A DNA stretch of 18,198 nucleotides from Thermohalobaculum sp050331335 (GTDB taxonomy: Bacteria > Pseudomonadota > Alphaproteobacteria > Rhodobacterales > Rhodobacteraceae). The stretch spans positions 1 to 18,198 of the forward strand of contig JBHJGY010000112.1 of assembly GCA_050331335.1 (NCBI GenBank), read 5' to 3'. Each line of letters opens with the position of its first letter. Within the stretch, counting starts at the first letter, position 1. The notes under the pieces are model-generated. The model worked only from the letters and a program-made list of their open reading frames with translations, did no database searches and was not told the origin of the DNA. The position numbers and the translations under genes are program-made. Shown in pieces: positions 9,261-16,102 of this stretch.

Positions 9261-10367
9261 TCAGGGGCGTTCCGCGGCGTCCCTGGCCAGGGCCATCGTG
9301 CGGTAGATGCCGTGGACGAACTTGCCGTAGGGCAGGGTCACGAAGAGCGCCAGCACCACCCCGAGATGGATCGCCAGCAGCCAGCCCATCGCCGAGGTGT
9401 GGCGCCAGAATAGAAGCGCGAGACCCGTGGTGGCGGAGAGGAAGAGGAGCGCGAGCAGCGCGTGGCCCATCCCCCAATCCTGCCGCGCGACCGGCGCCGG
9501 ATCGGCCGAGATCTTCAGCCAGAAGAGCCCCGCCGTCCCGATGGTGAGCCCGACGCCGCCGACCGTGCCGAGCACCACGGGCGCTGAGTACCAGGAATAA
9601 GGCGCGTCCCAGCCCAGCCCGTAATGCATCAGCGTGCCGACGGAGGTGGAGGCGAAACACAACAAAAAGCCCCAGAGCGTCGCCATATGGAACCGCCGCC
9701 GCCCGAGGCCGAAGCGTTCGTCGATGTCGTTGCAGCCCTCGCCGGCGCCCGCGAGATGGCGGGTGGTGGCGGCCTCCCGAAACGCGGTCAGCACATGGCC
9801 GAGCCGCACCCCAGGCGCGCCATGCGTCCGCCAATAGCGGACCGCGCCGAAGGCCATGGCGACGACCGCGAAGCCGAAGGTCAGCCCTCCGAGCGCCACC
9901 ATCACCTCATGCGGGATGACGGCGTAGAAGGCGCCGGGCCCGCGATGGACCCCGGTCATCGCCGCTGGATCCACGAGCAGCGCGGCGCCGATCATCACGG
10001 CCGCAAGCGCTGCGGCAAGCGCCAGCGCCGTCCAGAGCCCCGCCCGGTCGAAGAGGTGCCCGGCGCCCGCCGGCCAAGACGCGTCGGCATAGGTTTCCGT
10101 TCGCAGCTCGGCGAAGGCCTTTGGCAGGTTCAGCCCGAATTCGTGCGGCGGCGCGTATTGGCAGGCATACCAGCAGCCCTTGCAGTTGTGGCAGAGATTG
10201 GCGAGGTGGCCGAGATCGCCGGCGGAGAAGGCGCGGCGGCGCTCCATCGCGGGGAAGACCGGGCAATAGCCCTCGCAATAGCGACAGGCGTTGCAGATCT
10301 CCATCGTCCGGCGCGCCTCCAACGTGGCAGCGCTCTCTTGCGGCTCAGTGTGGTCGGGCGGGGCCAT
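9261..10367 (-). CDS. tcuB: TcuB-type Fe-S/membrane electron-transfer protein of tricarballylate oxidation
   Basis: TcuB reoxidises the FADH2 of tricarballylate dehydrogenase TcuA and passes electrons into the membrane quinone pool; this role is known for Salmonella TcuB. The 368 residues show two N-terminal [4Fe-4S] sites (Cys25/28/31/35 in CNACRYCEGYCP and Cys59/62/65/69 in CHNCKGCWYACQ), followed by about six hydrophobic segments (roughly 111-131, 154-176, 226-250, 258-284, 300-322, 327-345). Several histidines near the membrane segments could bind haem. This is the TcuB/CitB family layout. The ATG at 10367 has AAGGGAG close upstream, located inside the end of the preceding small gene, which it overlaps by 23 bp. 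It is the last gene of the tcuA operon and converges on acs. Family assignment is firm; tricarballylate as substrate rests on the neighbouring tcuA. Confidence 0.92.
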   Translation of the reverse strand: MAPPDHTEPQESAATLEARRTMEICNACRYCEGYCPVFPAMERRRAFSAGDLGHLANLCHNCKGCWYACQYAPPHEFGLNLPKAFAELRTETYADASWPAGAGHLFDRAGLWTALALAAALAAVMIGAALLVDPAAMTGVHRGPGAFYAVIPHEVMVALGGLTFGFAVVAMAFGAVRYWRTHGAPGVRLGHVLTAFREAATTRHLAGAGEGCNDIDERFGLGRRRFHMATLWGFLLCFASTSVGTLMHYGLGWDAPYSWYSAPVVLGTVGGVGLTIGTAGLFWLKISADPAPVARQDWGMGHALLALLFLSATTGLALLFWRHTSAMGWLLAIHLGVVLALFVTLPYGKFVHGIYRTMALARDAAERP

Positions 10368-10656
10368 GGGCGTCTCCCTTGGGCGATGCTGTGAGGGCCG
10401 CGCAGGCGGCGGCGTGGTCGGCGGGAGACTCCATCGAGGGGCTGGGACCGTGGCTCGGCTCGAGGCGCTCCAGCGGGAGGGCGAGCGGTCCGAGCCACCA
10501 GCGCGGGGCGGCGGCCAGGCCGTCTCTCAGGCCCGGGTTGCGCGAGGCGGGTGCCGAGAGATAGGCCGAGACCCAGGCGTAGAAACGGTCCTCCGCCGCC
10601 GCGGCCCGGGCGGCCTCTGTGCCGAACGCAGGGTCTAGGGGCTCAGTTGCGCACAT
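10345..10656 (-). CDS. Unrecognised 103-residue protein between tcuA and tcuB
   Basis: I do not recognise this protein. It fills the 275-bp space between tcuA and tcuB, overlapping the end of tcuA by 14 bp and the start of tcuB by 23 bp, which argues that it is a real, co-translated gene. It has no signal peptide and no membrane segment. The first 30 residues are Ala/Glu-rich and probably helical; the centre carries an aromatic/proline-rich stretch, APRWWLGPLALPLERLEP (about 50-67); the Pro/Gly/His-rich C-terminal tail probably reflects the overlap with the tcuB ribosome binding site. The start has only a weak GGCGG upstream. It is probably cytoplasmic and might assist assembly of, or act as a partner for, TcuA or TcuB; that is inference from position only. 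Confidence 0.6.
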   Translation of the reverse strand: MCATEPLDPAFGTEAARAAAAEDRFYAWVSAYLSAPASRNPGLRDGLAAAPRWWLGPLALPLERLEPSHGPSPSMESPADHAAACAALTASPKGDAHGPARPH

Positions 10657-12043
10657 GAGCCGCCGCCTGCGCGCCCGCGATCCGCCCGAAGACCGAGCCG
10701 ATGGTCATCCCGATCCCCGCGAGATAGCCCTGGCCGAGGATGTTGCCGGCCATGATTTCCCCTGCCGCCCAAACATTGCCCGAGGGCCGACCGTCGGCCA
10801 TGCGCACCTTGGCGTCCTCCGAGATCGTCACGCCGAGATAGGTGAACGTGATGCCGGGGCGGAGCGGATAGCCGTAGAAGGGGGGCTTGGAGATCGGCCG
10901 GGCCCAGTTCGTCTTCTCGGGACTGAGGCCGCGGGTGCGCCGTCCGTCATGGATTCCGGGTTCCACCGCTGTGTCACTGCCGCAGGCGGCGTTGTAAGCC
11001 GCCACCGTCGCGTCGAGCGCCGCGCCGTCGATCCCCAATTTGTCGGCGAGCCCGGCGATGGTGTCGGCGCGCTCGGGCGGAAAGATCGACGGCATGAAAA
11101 GTTCGAGCGCGCGGGCATCGAGTATCGCGAAGGCAACCTGATCCGGTTCTTTGGCCACGAGCCGGCCCCAGATCGCGTAGCGCTTGGGCCAGAAATCCTC
11201 GCCCTCGTCGTAGAAGCGCTCGGCGCGCTTGTTCACCACGATCGAGAAGGGCACGCAGTCGAGCCGGGTCGCGATGCCGCCGTCGAACTTGGGCGCACGC
11301 GCGTCGATGGCGACCGCGTGACACTGGTCCGCCTCGCCCACGGGAGCCATCCCCGCATCGAGGAGTTGGCGCAGCAGCGTGCCTGTCGCATAGGGCGTGC
11401 CACGGATCAGGAAGTTACGCGCCGCCGGCCCCCAGGCCTCTTCCAGCCAGTCGAGATTGGCCTGAAACCCGCCGGCCGCGGCCACGAATGCCCGGCAGCG
11501 GACCACCTCGCGAAAACCGCGTGTTCGCAGTTCCACTGCGCGCACATGGCCGTCGACGATGTCGAGCCCCACCACTTCGCTGTCGTAGAGAACCCGGACC
11601 CCCAGACGGTCGGCGGTCAGGTAATAGGCGTTGAGCAGCGCCTTGCCGCCGCCGAGGAAGAACGGATTGGTTCGCGACAACGACAAAGTTCCGCCGAGCG
11701 AGCGCTGGAACCGCACGCCGCGGGCCCGCATCCAACTGGGCATATGCGTCGATTCGCGGATCGCCAGGCGCGCGAGGGTTTCGTTGGTCTTGCCGGCGGT
11801 CACCCGCATCAGATCGTCGAGATACTCTTCCTCGGAGTAGCTTTCGGTCAGCACCTCGGTGGGGCCGTCGTGGGCGGTGCGCAGATTGCGGGTATGACGC
11901 GAATTGCCGCCGCGAAAGCCCTGCGGCGCCGCCTCGCAGACCAGCACCGACACGCCGCGCTCGGCCGCCGCCATCGCTGCGGTCAGCGCTGCGTTGCCGC
12001 CGCCAGCCACCACCACATCGACCTGCTCTGGAACTTGGGTCAT
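10643..12043 (-). CDS. tcuA: FAD-dependent tricarballylate dehydrogenase
   Basis: TcuA oxidises tricarballylate to cis-aconitate, which enters the TCA cycle. The 466-residue product is almost exactly the length of Salmonella TcuA (467, from memory). Residues 8-30 contain the FAD Rossmann motif VDVVVAGGGNAALTAAMAAA, followed by GGNSRHTRN (45-53), a feature of the fumarate-reductase/succinate-dehydrogenase flavoprotein superfamily. The C terminus has the second FAD-contacting segment, AAGEIMAGNILGQGYLAG. The ATG at 12043 is preceded by a strong AGGAGGG (12048-12054); an in-frame ATG at 12064 would lie beyond that site and is less likely. It is the first gene of the minus-strand operon with the small gene and tcuB, and is divergent from the AbrB-family gene across 51 bp. 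Substrate is inferred from family and the adjacent tcuB. Confidence 0.93.
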   Translation of the reverse strand: MTQVPEQVDVVVAGGGNAALTAAMAAAERGVSVLVCEAAPQGFRGGNSRHTRNLRTAHDGPTEVLTESYSEEEYLDDLMRVTAGKTNETLARLAIRESTHMPSWMRARGVRFQRSLGGTLSLSRTNPFFLGGGKALLNAYYLTADRLGVRVLYDSEVVGLDIVDGHVRAVELRTRGFREVVRCRAFVAAAGGFQANLDWLEEAWGPAARNFLIRGTPYATGTLLRQLLDAGMAPVGEADQCHAVAIDARAPKFDGGIATRLDCVPFSIVVNKRAERFYDEGEDFWPKRYAIWGRLVAKEPDQVAFAILDARALELFMPSIFPPERADTIAGLADKLGIDGAALDATVAAYNAACGSDTAVEPGIHDGRRTRGLSPEKTNWARPISKPPFYGYPLRPGITFTYLGVTISEDAKVRMADGRPSGNVWAAGEIMAGNILGQGYLAGIGMTIGSVFGRIAGAQAAAHVRN

Positions 12044-12094
12044 CCGGTCCCTCCTCTTGCGCATTGTATCCAAGCGTATACAGTGCTTCAAGCC
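12044..12094. promoter_or_regulatory. Compact divergent promoter with a 26-bp imperfect palindrome (candidate GntR operator)
   Basis: The 51 bp between tcuA and the AbrB-family gene contain GCATTGTAT (12061-12069), 8 bases, then ATACAGTGC (12078-12086). The arms are inverted repeats with 8 of 9 positions matching. The inner TTGTAT...ATACA pattern resembles TTGTATACAA-like operators of the FCD subfamily of GntR regulators, and such a regulator is encoded 1 kb away. The element sits between the tcuA Shine-Dalgarno and the AbrB-family start, so a bound protein could control both directions. That the local GntR protein binds here is inference. Confidence 0.6.
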
Positions 12095-13147
12095 ATGAGA
12101 CCTCAGATCCTCCTTCGCACCCTCGTCTTGGCGGGACTCGGCGCCGCCCTCTGCGCCGGTCTGGGAATTCCGCTGCCGTTCCTCTTGGGGCCGATGTTCG
12201 CCTGTTTGATCGCCGCGCTCGCCGGGCTCGAGCTTGAGGGACCGCCGCTCGCCTCGAACGCCATGCGCGCGGTGCTCGGGGTCGCGGTCGGCGCCTCGGT
12301 GACGCCGGAGCTCGTCGGCCGGCTCGGGGATTTTGCACTTTCGGTGGCGCTGGTGCCGCTCTTCGTCGCGGTGATCGGGCTGATCGGCTACCCCTATTTC
12401 CGGCGGATCTGCGGGTTCGATCGTCCGACCGCCTATTACGCGGCGATGCCGGGGGGCCTGCAGGACATGATCCTCTTCGGCATCGAAGCGGGTGGGCAAG
12501 GGCGCGCGCTCTCGTTGGTGCATGCGACGCGCGTCCTGATCATCGTGGCGCTGATGCCGGTGCTGCTGGTCCTTCTGTGGGGGTTGAAGCTCGACAATCC
12601 CCCCGGCGTCCCCGCGATGGACATCCCCCTCGACGAGCTTGCGCTGATGGCGCTTTGCGGCCTGATCGGCTGGAAGGTGGCAGGCGCGGTCGGGCTCTTT
12701 GGCGCGCCGATCTTGGGGCCGATGATCGCGACGGCGCCTTTCGCGCTCGGCGGGCTCATCGAAACTCGGCCCCCCGCCGAGGCGATCCTGGTGGCGCAGT
12801 TCTTCATCGGGATCGGCATCGGCACCTATTATGTGGGGATCACCGCGGCTGAGCTGCGCCGCGTCGTCGTCGCCGCCGCTGGCTATTGTCTGATCCTTGC
12901 GGCGCTTGCGCTGGTCTTCGCCGAGATCGCTTATCAGGGGGGGCTGGCACCGGGGGTCGAAGCAGCCCTCGCCTTCGCGCCGGGCGGGCAGGCGGAGATG
13001 ATCGTGCTCGCCATCGTCGCCGGCGCCGACATGACCTATGTCGTGACGCTGCATCTGGCCCGTCTGCTCATCGTGATCCTCGGGGCGCCCATTGCGATGC
13101 GGCTCACCCGGCCGAGCTCTGGCAAAGGCGAGGTTGATGGAAGCTGA
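12095..13147 (+). CDS. AbrB-family (AbrB-duplication) integral membrane protein
   Basis: The 350-residue product is almost entirely hydrophobic, with about ten membrane spans and the glycine/proline-rich repeated pattern of the AbrB-duplication family (often mislabelled ammonia monooxygenase). Two related halves are visible: IPLPFLLGPM near residue 25 and FGAPILGPMIA near 205, with YYAAMPGGLQDM and AFAPGGQAEM as matching motifs in each half. No DNA-binding domain is present despite the regulator name sometimes attached. Members are common beside tripartite tricarboxylate transporter genes, and a fused TctA-TctB gene lies downstream here, so a transport role for a carboxylate is a fair guess. 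The ATG at 12095 lacks a strong Shine-Dalgarno; a GTG at 12083 is an alternative. It is the first gene of a plus-strand operon and overlaps the GntR gene by 11 bp. Confidence 0.82.
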   Translation: MRPQILLRTLVLAGLGAALCAGLGIPLPFLLGPMFACLIAALAGLELEGPPLASNAMRAVLGVAVGASVTPELVGRLGDFALSVALVPLFVAVIGLIGYPYFRRICGFDRPTAYYAAMPGGLQDMILFGIEAGGQGRALSLVHATRVLIIVALMPVLLVLLWGLKLDNPPGVPAMDIPLDELALMALCGLIGWKVAGAVGLFGAPILGPMIATAPFALGGLIETRPPAEAILVAQFFIGIGIGTYYVGITAAELRRVVVAAAGYCLILAALALVFAEIAYQGGLAPGVEAALAFAPGGQAEMIVLAIVAGADMTYVVTLHLARLLIVILGAPIAMRLTRPSSGKGEVDGS

Positions 13148-13787
13148 GGGTGTCTCGGATGTCTATGCGGCGCTACTCGACGCGATCGATGCCGGGCTCT
13201 ATCGCCCCGGCGAACGCCTGAAGGAAATCGAGCTCGCCGCCCGTTTCGGGGTCAGTCGCACACCGGTGCGCGAGGCGCTTGGCCGGCTCGAGAGCCAGGG
13301 CCTGGTGGCGCGCGACGGCCGTCGGGGGCTCACCGTCGCGGCCCTCGACGCCCATGAACTCGGGGAGCTCTACGATCTCCGCGAGATGCTCGAAGGCTTT
13401 GCCGCGCGCCTGGCGGCCCGGCGGGCGAGCCCGGCCGAGATCGAGGTGCTTGCCGAGATGGTGGCGGCAGACCGAGGCTTAGTTGGGACGGGAGATGTCT
13501 CGGCGCTGGCCCGGGCCAACAAGCGGTTTCACCGGGCGTTGCATCTCGCCGCGCATAATCGTTTCCTCGAACAGGCGCTCGACGGCATGCGGCGGTCGCT
13601 TGCGCTGCTTTCCGGCACAACTCTCGGGGAGACCCACCGGCAAGGCGCCTCGATCGACGAGCATGCGGCCATCGTCGCCGCCATTGCGGCGCGCGACGAA
13701 GCGGCGGCCGAGGCGGCGGCCCGCCTTCATATCGTCAACGCGTATAAGACACGGCTCAAACGCAGCGCCGAGGCCCGCGGTGCGTGA
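13137..13787 (+). CDS. GntR-family transcriptional regulator, FCD subfamily
   Basis: This is a 216-residue regulator of standard FCD length. Residues about 5-70 form the winged helix-turn-helix, with the signature ELAARFGVSRTPVREALGRL (32-51) followed by ESQGLV. Residues about 75-205 are the all-helical FCD effector domain; the expected polar ligand residues are present around Asn128/His132, His176 and His198, which in this family bind a metal and often an organic acid. The ATG at 13137 is chosen because it overlaps the end of the AbrB-family gene by 11 bp and begins just before the helix-turn-helix; an in-frame ATG at 13092 lies deep inside that gene. It is likely to control both divergent operons through the palindrome at 12061-12086, with a tricarboxylate as candidate effector. 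The palindrome link and the ligand are inference. Confidence 0.92.
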   Translation: MEAEGVSDVYAALLDAIDAGLYRPGERLKEIELAARFGVSRTPVREALGRLESQGLVARDGRRGLTVAALDAHELGELYDLREMLEGFAARLAARRASPAEIEVLAEMVAADRGLVGTGDVSALARANKRFHRALHLAAHNRFLEQALDGMRRSLALLSGTTLGETHRQGASIDEHAAIVAAIAARDEAAAEAAARLHIVNAYKTRLKRSAEARGA

Positions 13788-13814
13788 GGCCCACGCGGTA
13801 AAGGAGGCCCCGCG

Positions 13815-14780
13815 ATGACGCTCAGGATCGGCGTTCTCGACGATTATCAAGGCGTCGCTCTGGTGCTCGCCGATTGGGACCGAGCTGGCTGGGAGGTGAC
13901 GGTCTTCCGCGACACGCTGACGGGCCCGGCGCTCGCCGAGCGCCTCCGCCCGTTTCACGTGCTGTGCCTGATGCGGGAGCGCACGCCCATGCCGGCCGAA
14001 CTGATCGCGACGCTTCCGGAACTGCGCCTGATCGTCACCACCGGCGGGCGTAATCTCTCAATCGACATCGCTGCAGCACGGGCCCGGGGCATCCCTGTCT
14101 GCGGCACCCGCTCCCATGCGCCCGCCACCGCACAGCACGCCATGGGCCTTATCCTCGCCGCCAATCGGGGTCTCGTGGCGGAGGCGCTCTCGATGCGTTC
14201 GGGGGGCTGGCAGCAGGGTCTCGGGCGCGATCTCCACGGGCTGACGCTGGGGCTCCTCGGCCTGGGTCGGCTCGGGTCGGCGGTGGCCGATCTCGCCCGG
14301 CCCTTCGGCATGCGCCTCATCGCTTGGAGCGAGAACCTGACCGAAGCCCGTTGCGCCGAGCTTGGCGTCGAACGGGCCTCGAGCCTTGCGGCGCTGCTGG
14401 CCGAGGCGGACACGGTCTCGGTCCATCTGGTGCTCTCGGAGCGAACGCATGGGGTTCTCGGCGCGGCGGCGCTGGCAGCCATGAAAGCCGACGCGGTTTT
14501 GGTCAACACGTCCCGCGGCCCGATCCTCGATTGGCAGGCTTTGCTCGATGGTCTGCGCGCGGGCCGCCCCGCCATCGCCGCCATCGATGTCTATGACGAC
14601 GAGCCCCTGCCCGCCGACCACCCCTTGCGCGACAGGGCGCTGATCGATGCGGGGCGGCTCATCTTGACCCCCCATATCGGCTATGTTGCGCGCCAGACCT
14701 ACCGGATTTTCTATGAGGACACGGTCGAGGCGATCGATGCCTGGGCCCAGGGCATGCCAATCAGGGAGCTCACGCCATGA
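13815..14780 (+). CDS. D-isomer-specific 2-hydroxyacid dehydrogenase, NAD(P)-dependent
   Basis: This enzyme should interconvert a D-2-hydroxyacid and its 2-oxoacid. The 321 residues are a typical length. The dinucleotide-binding domain has GLLGLGRLGSAVADLARPFG (146-165), and the catalytic triad is in place: Arg234 in NTSRGP, Glu263 in DDEP and His287 in TPHIGY. The substrate-binding half shows TTGGRN (75-80). A strong AAGGAGG (13801-13807) lies 7 bases before the ATG, so it is well translated independently of the GntR gene 27 bp upstream. Its stop overlaps the next small gene as ATGA. The substrate is unknown; a hydroxylated di- or tricarboxylate, or a phosphoglycerate-like acid, fits the neighbourhood. 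Family certain, substrate open. Confidence 0.92.
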   Translation: MTLRIGVLDDYQGVALVLADWDRAGWEVTVFRDTLTGPALAERLRPFHVLCLMRERTPMPAELIATLPELRLIVTTGGRNLSIDIAAARARGIPVCGTRSHAPATAQHAMGLILAANRGLVAEALSMRSGGWQQGLGRDLHGLTLGLLGLGRLGSAVADLARPFGMRLIAWSENLTEARCAELGVERASSLAALLAEADTVSVHLVLSERTHGVLGAAALAAMKADAVLVNTSRGPILDWQALLDGLRAGRPAIAAIDVYDDEPLPADHPLRDRALIDAGRLILTPHIGYVARQTYRIFYEDTVEAIDAWAQGMPIRELTP

Positions 14781-14968
14781 CGCAGACCAATCCCGCTCAA
14801 GCCTTCGCCGAAGAACTCGCCCGGGTGAAGGCCGAGATCCACGCCTATCCCCGGCCCATCGCGGGCTGCGACGCGCAATTCAACCACCTTCTCGCGCGCC
14901 GCTCCGAACTCCTGTCCGCCTTAGCCCAGGCTCAGCGCGCGGGCGACCAGACCGCGGCTGGCACGTAA
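14777..14968 (+). CDS. Unrecognised 63-residue protein coupled to the 2-hydroxyacid dehydrogenase
   Basis: I do not recognise this small protein. It starts at an ATGA overlap with the dehydrogenase stop, so translation is probably coupled, and it ends by overlapping the convergent isomerase gene by 37 bp. The sequence is hydrophilic and mostly helix-forming (AFAEELARVKAEIHAYPRP, then a Cys-containing GCDAQFNHLL, then an Arg/Glu/Leu/Ala helix). A helix-turn-helix hairpin with a central Pro-X-Pro break is likely. There is no signal peptide or membrane segment. The composed motif PIAGCDAQFNHLL with an invariant-looking Cys31 looks like a conserved core rather than random reading. It could be an accessory to the dehydrogenase; nothing more can be said. 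Confidence 0.65.
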   Translation: MTQTNPAQAFAEELARVKAEIHAYPRPIAGCDAQFNHLLARRSELLSALAQAQRAGDQTAAGT

Positions 14969-16023
14969 AGCTCGCCCCGGGCCAGCAACCGTGCGGTGCG
15001 GGTGAGCCCGGCGGAGCGGACCTCGAGCCCGTCATCGCTGCGCTGAAACGCCATGCCTACCTCGATCTTGCCCATCGGATGCTCGATCTCGATCAGGGTC
15101 GGGCTCTTTGGGACAGGCATCAGCCCGTCCGCGACCGATCCAGGCAAGAGGGCACAAGCGCTCAGGCACTGAGCGCCGGTAACCGCCATTGAGGGGTGGC
15201 AGGCGAAAGGCGTGAAATAGCGCGCGGCAAAGGCGCCGCCGCCTCGGGCCTCGGCCAAGACGGCGAATTTCGGCGTGACGGATTTCGACACATCGCCGAG
15301 CCCCATGCGACGCCCGGCTTCGCGTCGGAGCGGCTCGAAGCGCGCGAAAAGTTCTGGATCCGCATCGAGCGCTTCCCGGCTCTCGTGGCCGGTCAGCCCC
15401 AAGTCGCGGGCGCGGGCGATGCAGATCGGCATGGCGACGTCGATCAGCGTGACCTCGATGCCGTCGATCTGCTCGCGCGCCTGGCCGGTGGGGAGCATCG
15501 CGCCGGTCACCGAGCCGGCGACATCGAAGAAGTCGAGCCTGACGGGCGCTGCGGTGCCCGGCACGCCGTCGATTGCCGTTTCGCCCGCATAGCGCACTCG
15601 GCCGCCCGGGGTCTGCACCGTCGCAGCGACCCGGGCCTCCGTGTTGACCGCCCGGATGCGCACGGTCGTCTCGCCTTCCGTCGCGTTTACGAGACCCATT
15701 TCGATCGCTGCCGGCCCGACCCCGGCCAGGATATTCCCGCAAGTCGGCTTGTAGTCGACGATCCGCTCCTCGACCGCGACCTGGGCGAAGAAATAATCGA
15801 CATCCGCATCCTCGGCCGCTGAGCGCGCGAGCATGGCCACCTTCGTGGTGACCGCTGCGCCGCCGCCGATCCCGTCGATGGTGAGCGGGTGGCCGGCCCC
15901 GATGGCGGCGATGAGGACCTCGGTCAGGGTTTCAAGGTCTTCGGGCAACGCGTCGCGCCGGAAATAGGGCCCGCGCGAGGTGCCGCCTCGGAAGAAGTGG
16001 AATGGGATCGCCGTTTGGCTCAT
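14932..16023 (-). CDS. PrpF / 4-oxalomesaconate tautomerase family isomerase
   Basis: This 363-residue protein belongs to the PrpF/GalD/LigU family of DapF-fold isomerases, which move a double bond or convert cis and trans forms of unsaturated tricarboxylates. Seen: RGGTSRGPYF (12-21), IDGIGGGAAVTTK (49-61) and TCGNILAGVGPAAIEMG (94-110). Lys61 and Cys95 are 34 apart, the same spacing as Lys73 and Cys107, which line the active site of Shewanella PrpF (from memory). Length is closer to GalD (about 361) than to PrpF (about 397). The ATG follows AGGAG at good spacing. It lies 79 bp after the TctA-TctB gene in the same direction. Next to tcuAB and a tricarboxylate transporter, an aconitate isomerase role (trans- to cis-aconitate) is an attractive inference; oxalomesaconate tautomerase is the main alternative. 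Confidence 0.85.
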   Translation of the reverse strand: MSQTAIPFHFFRGGTSRGPYFRRDALPEDLETLTEVLIAAIGAGHPLTIDGIGGGAAVTTKVAMLARSAAEDADVDYFFAQVAVEERIVDYKPTCGNILAGVGPAAIEMGLVNATEGETTVRIRAVNTEARVAATVQTPGGRVRYAGETAIDGVPGTAAPVRLDFFDVAGSVTGAMLPTGQAREQIDGIEVTLIDVAMPICIARARDLGLTGHESREALDADPELFARFEPLRREAGRRMGLGDVSKSVTPKFAVLAEARGGGAFAARYFTPFACHPSMAVTGAQCLSACALLPGSVADGLMPVPKSPTLIEIEHPMGKIEVGMAFQRSDDGLEVRSAGLTRTARLLARGELYVPAAVWSPAR

Positions 16024-16102
16024 TCGGGTGCTCTCCTATCGCCGGTCTGACGGACCACCGCGCCCGCTGCCGGGTTGCTGGCGCATGCTTTGGTTCCTGG
16101 CA
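16024..16102 (-). other. Short intergenic spacer between the TctA-TctB gene and the isomerase gene
   Basis: These 79 bp contain the isomerase Shine-Dalgarno (AGGAG, about 9 bases before its ATG). I see no convincing terminator hairpin with a T-run, so co-transcription of the two genes is likely. Confidence 0.4.

Noticed and set aside
10619..12094. N-terminal extension of the AbrB-family gene
   Set aside because: It would be antisense to tcuA; the hydrophobic protein begins at the ATG at 12095.
12044..13054. N-terminal extension of tcuA
   Set aside because: It would be antisense to the AbrB-family gene; the ATG at 12043 has a strong Shine-Dalgarno and gives normal TcuA length.
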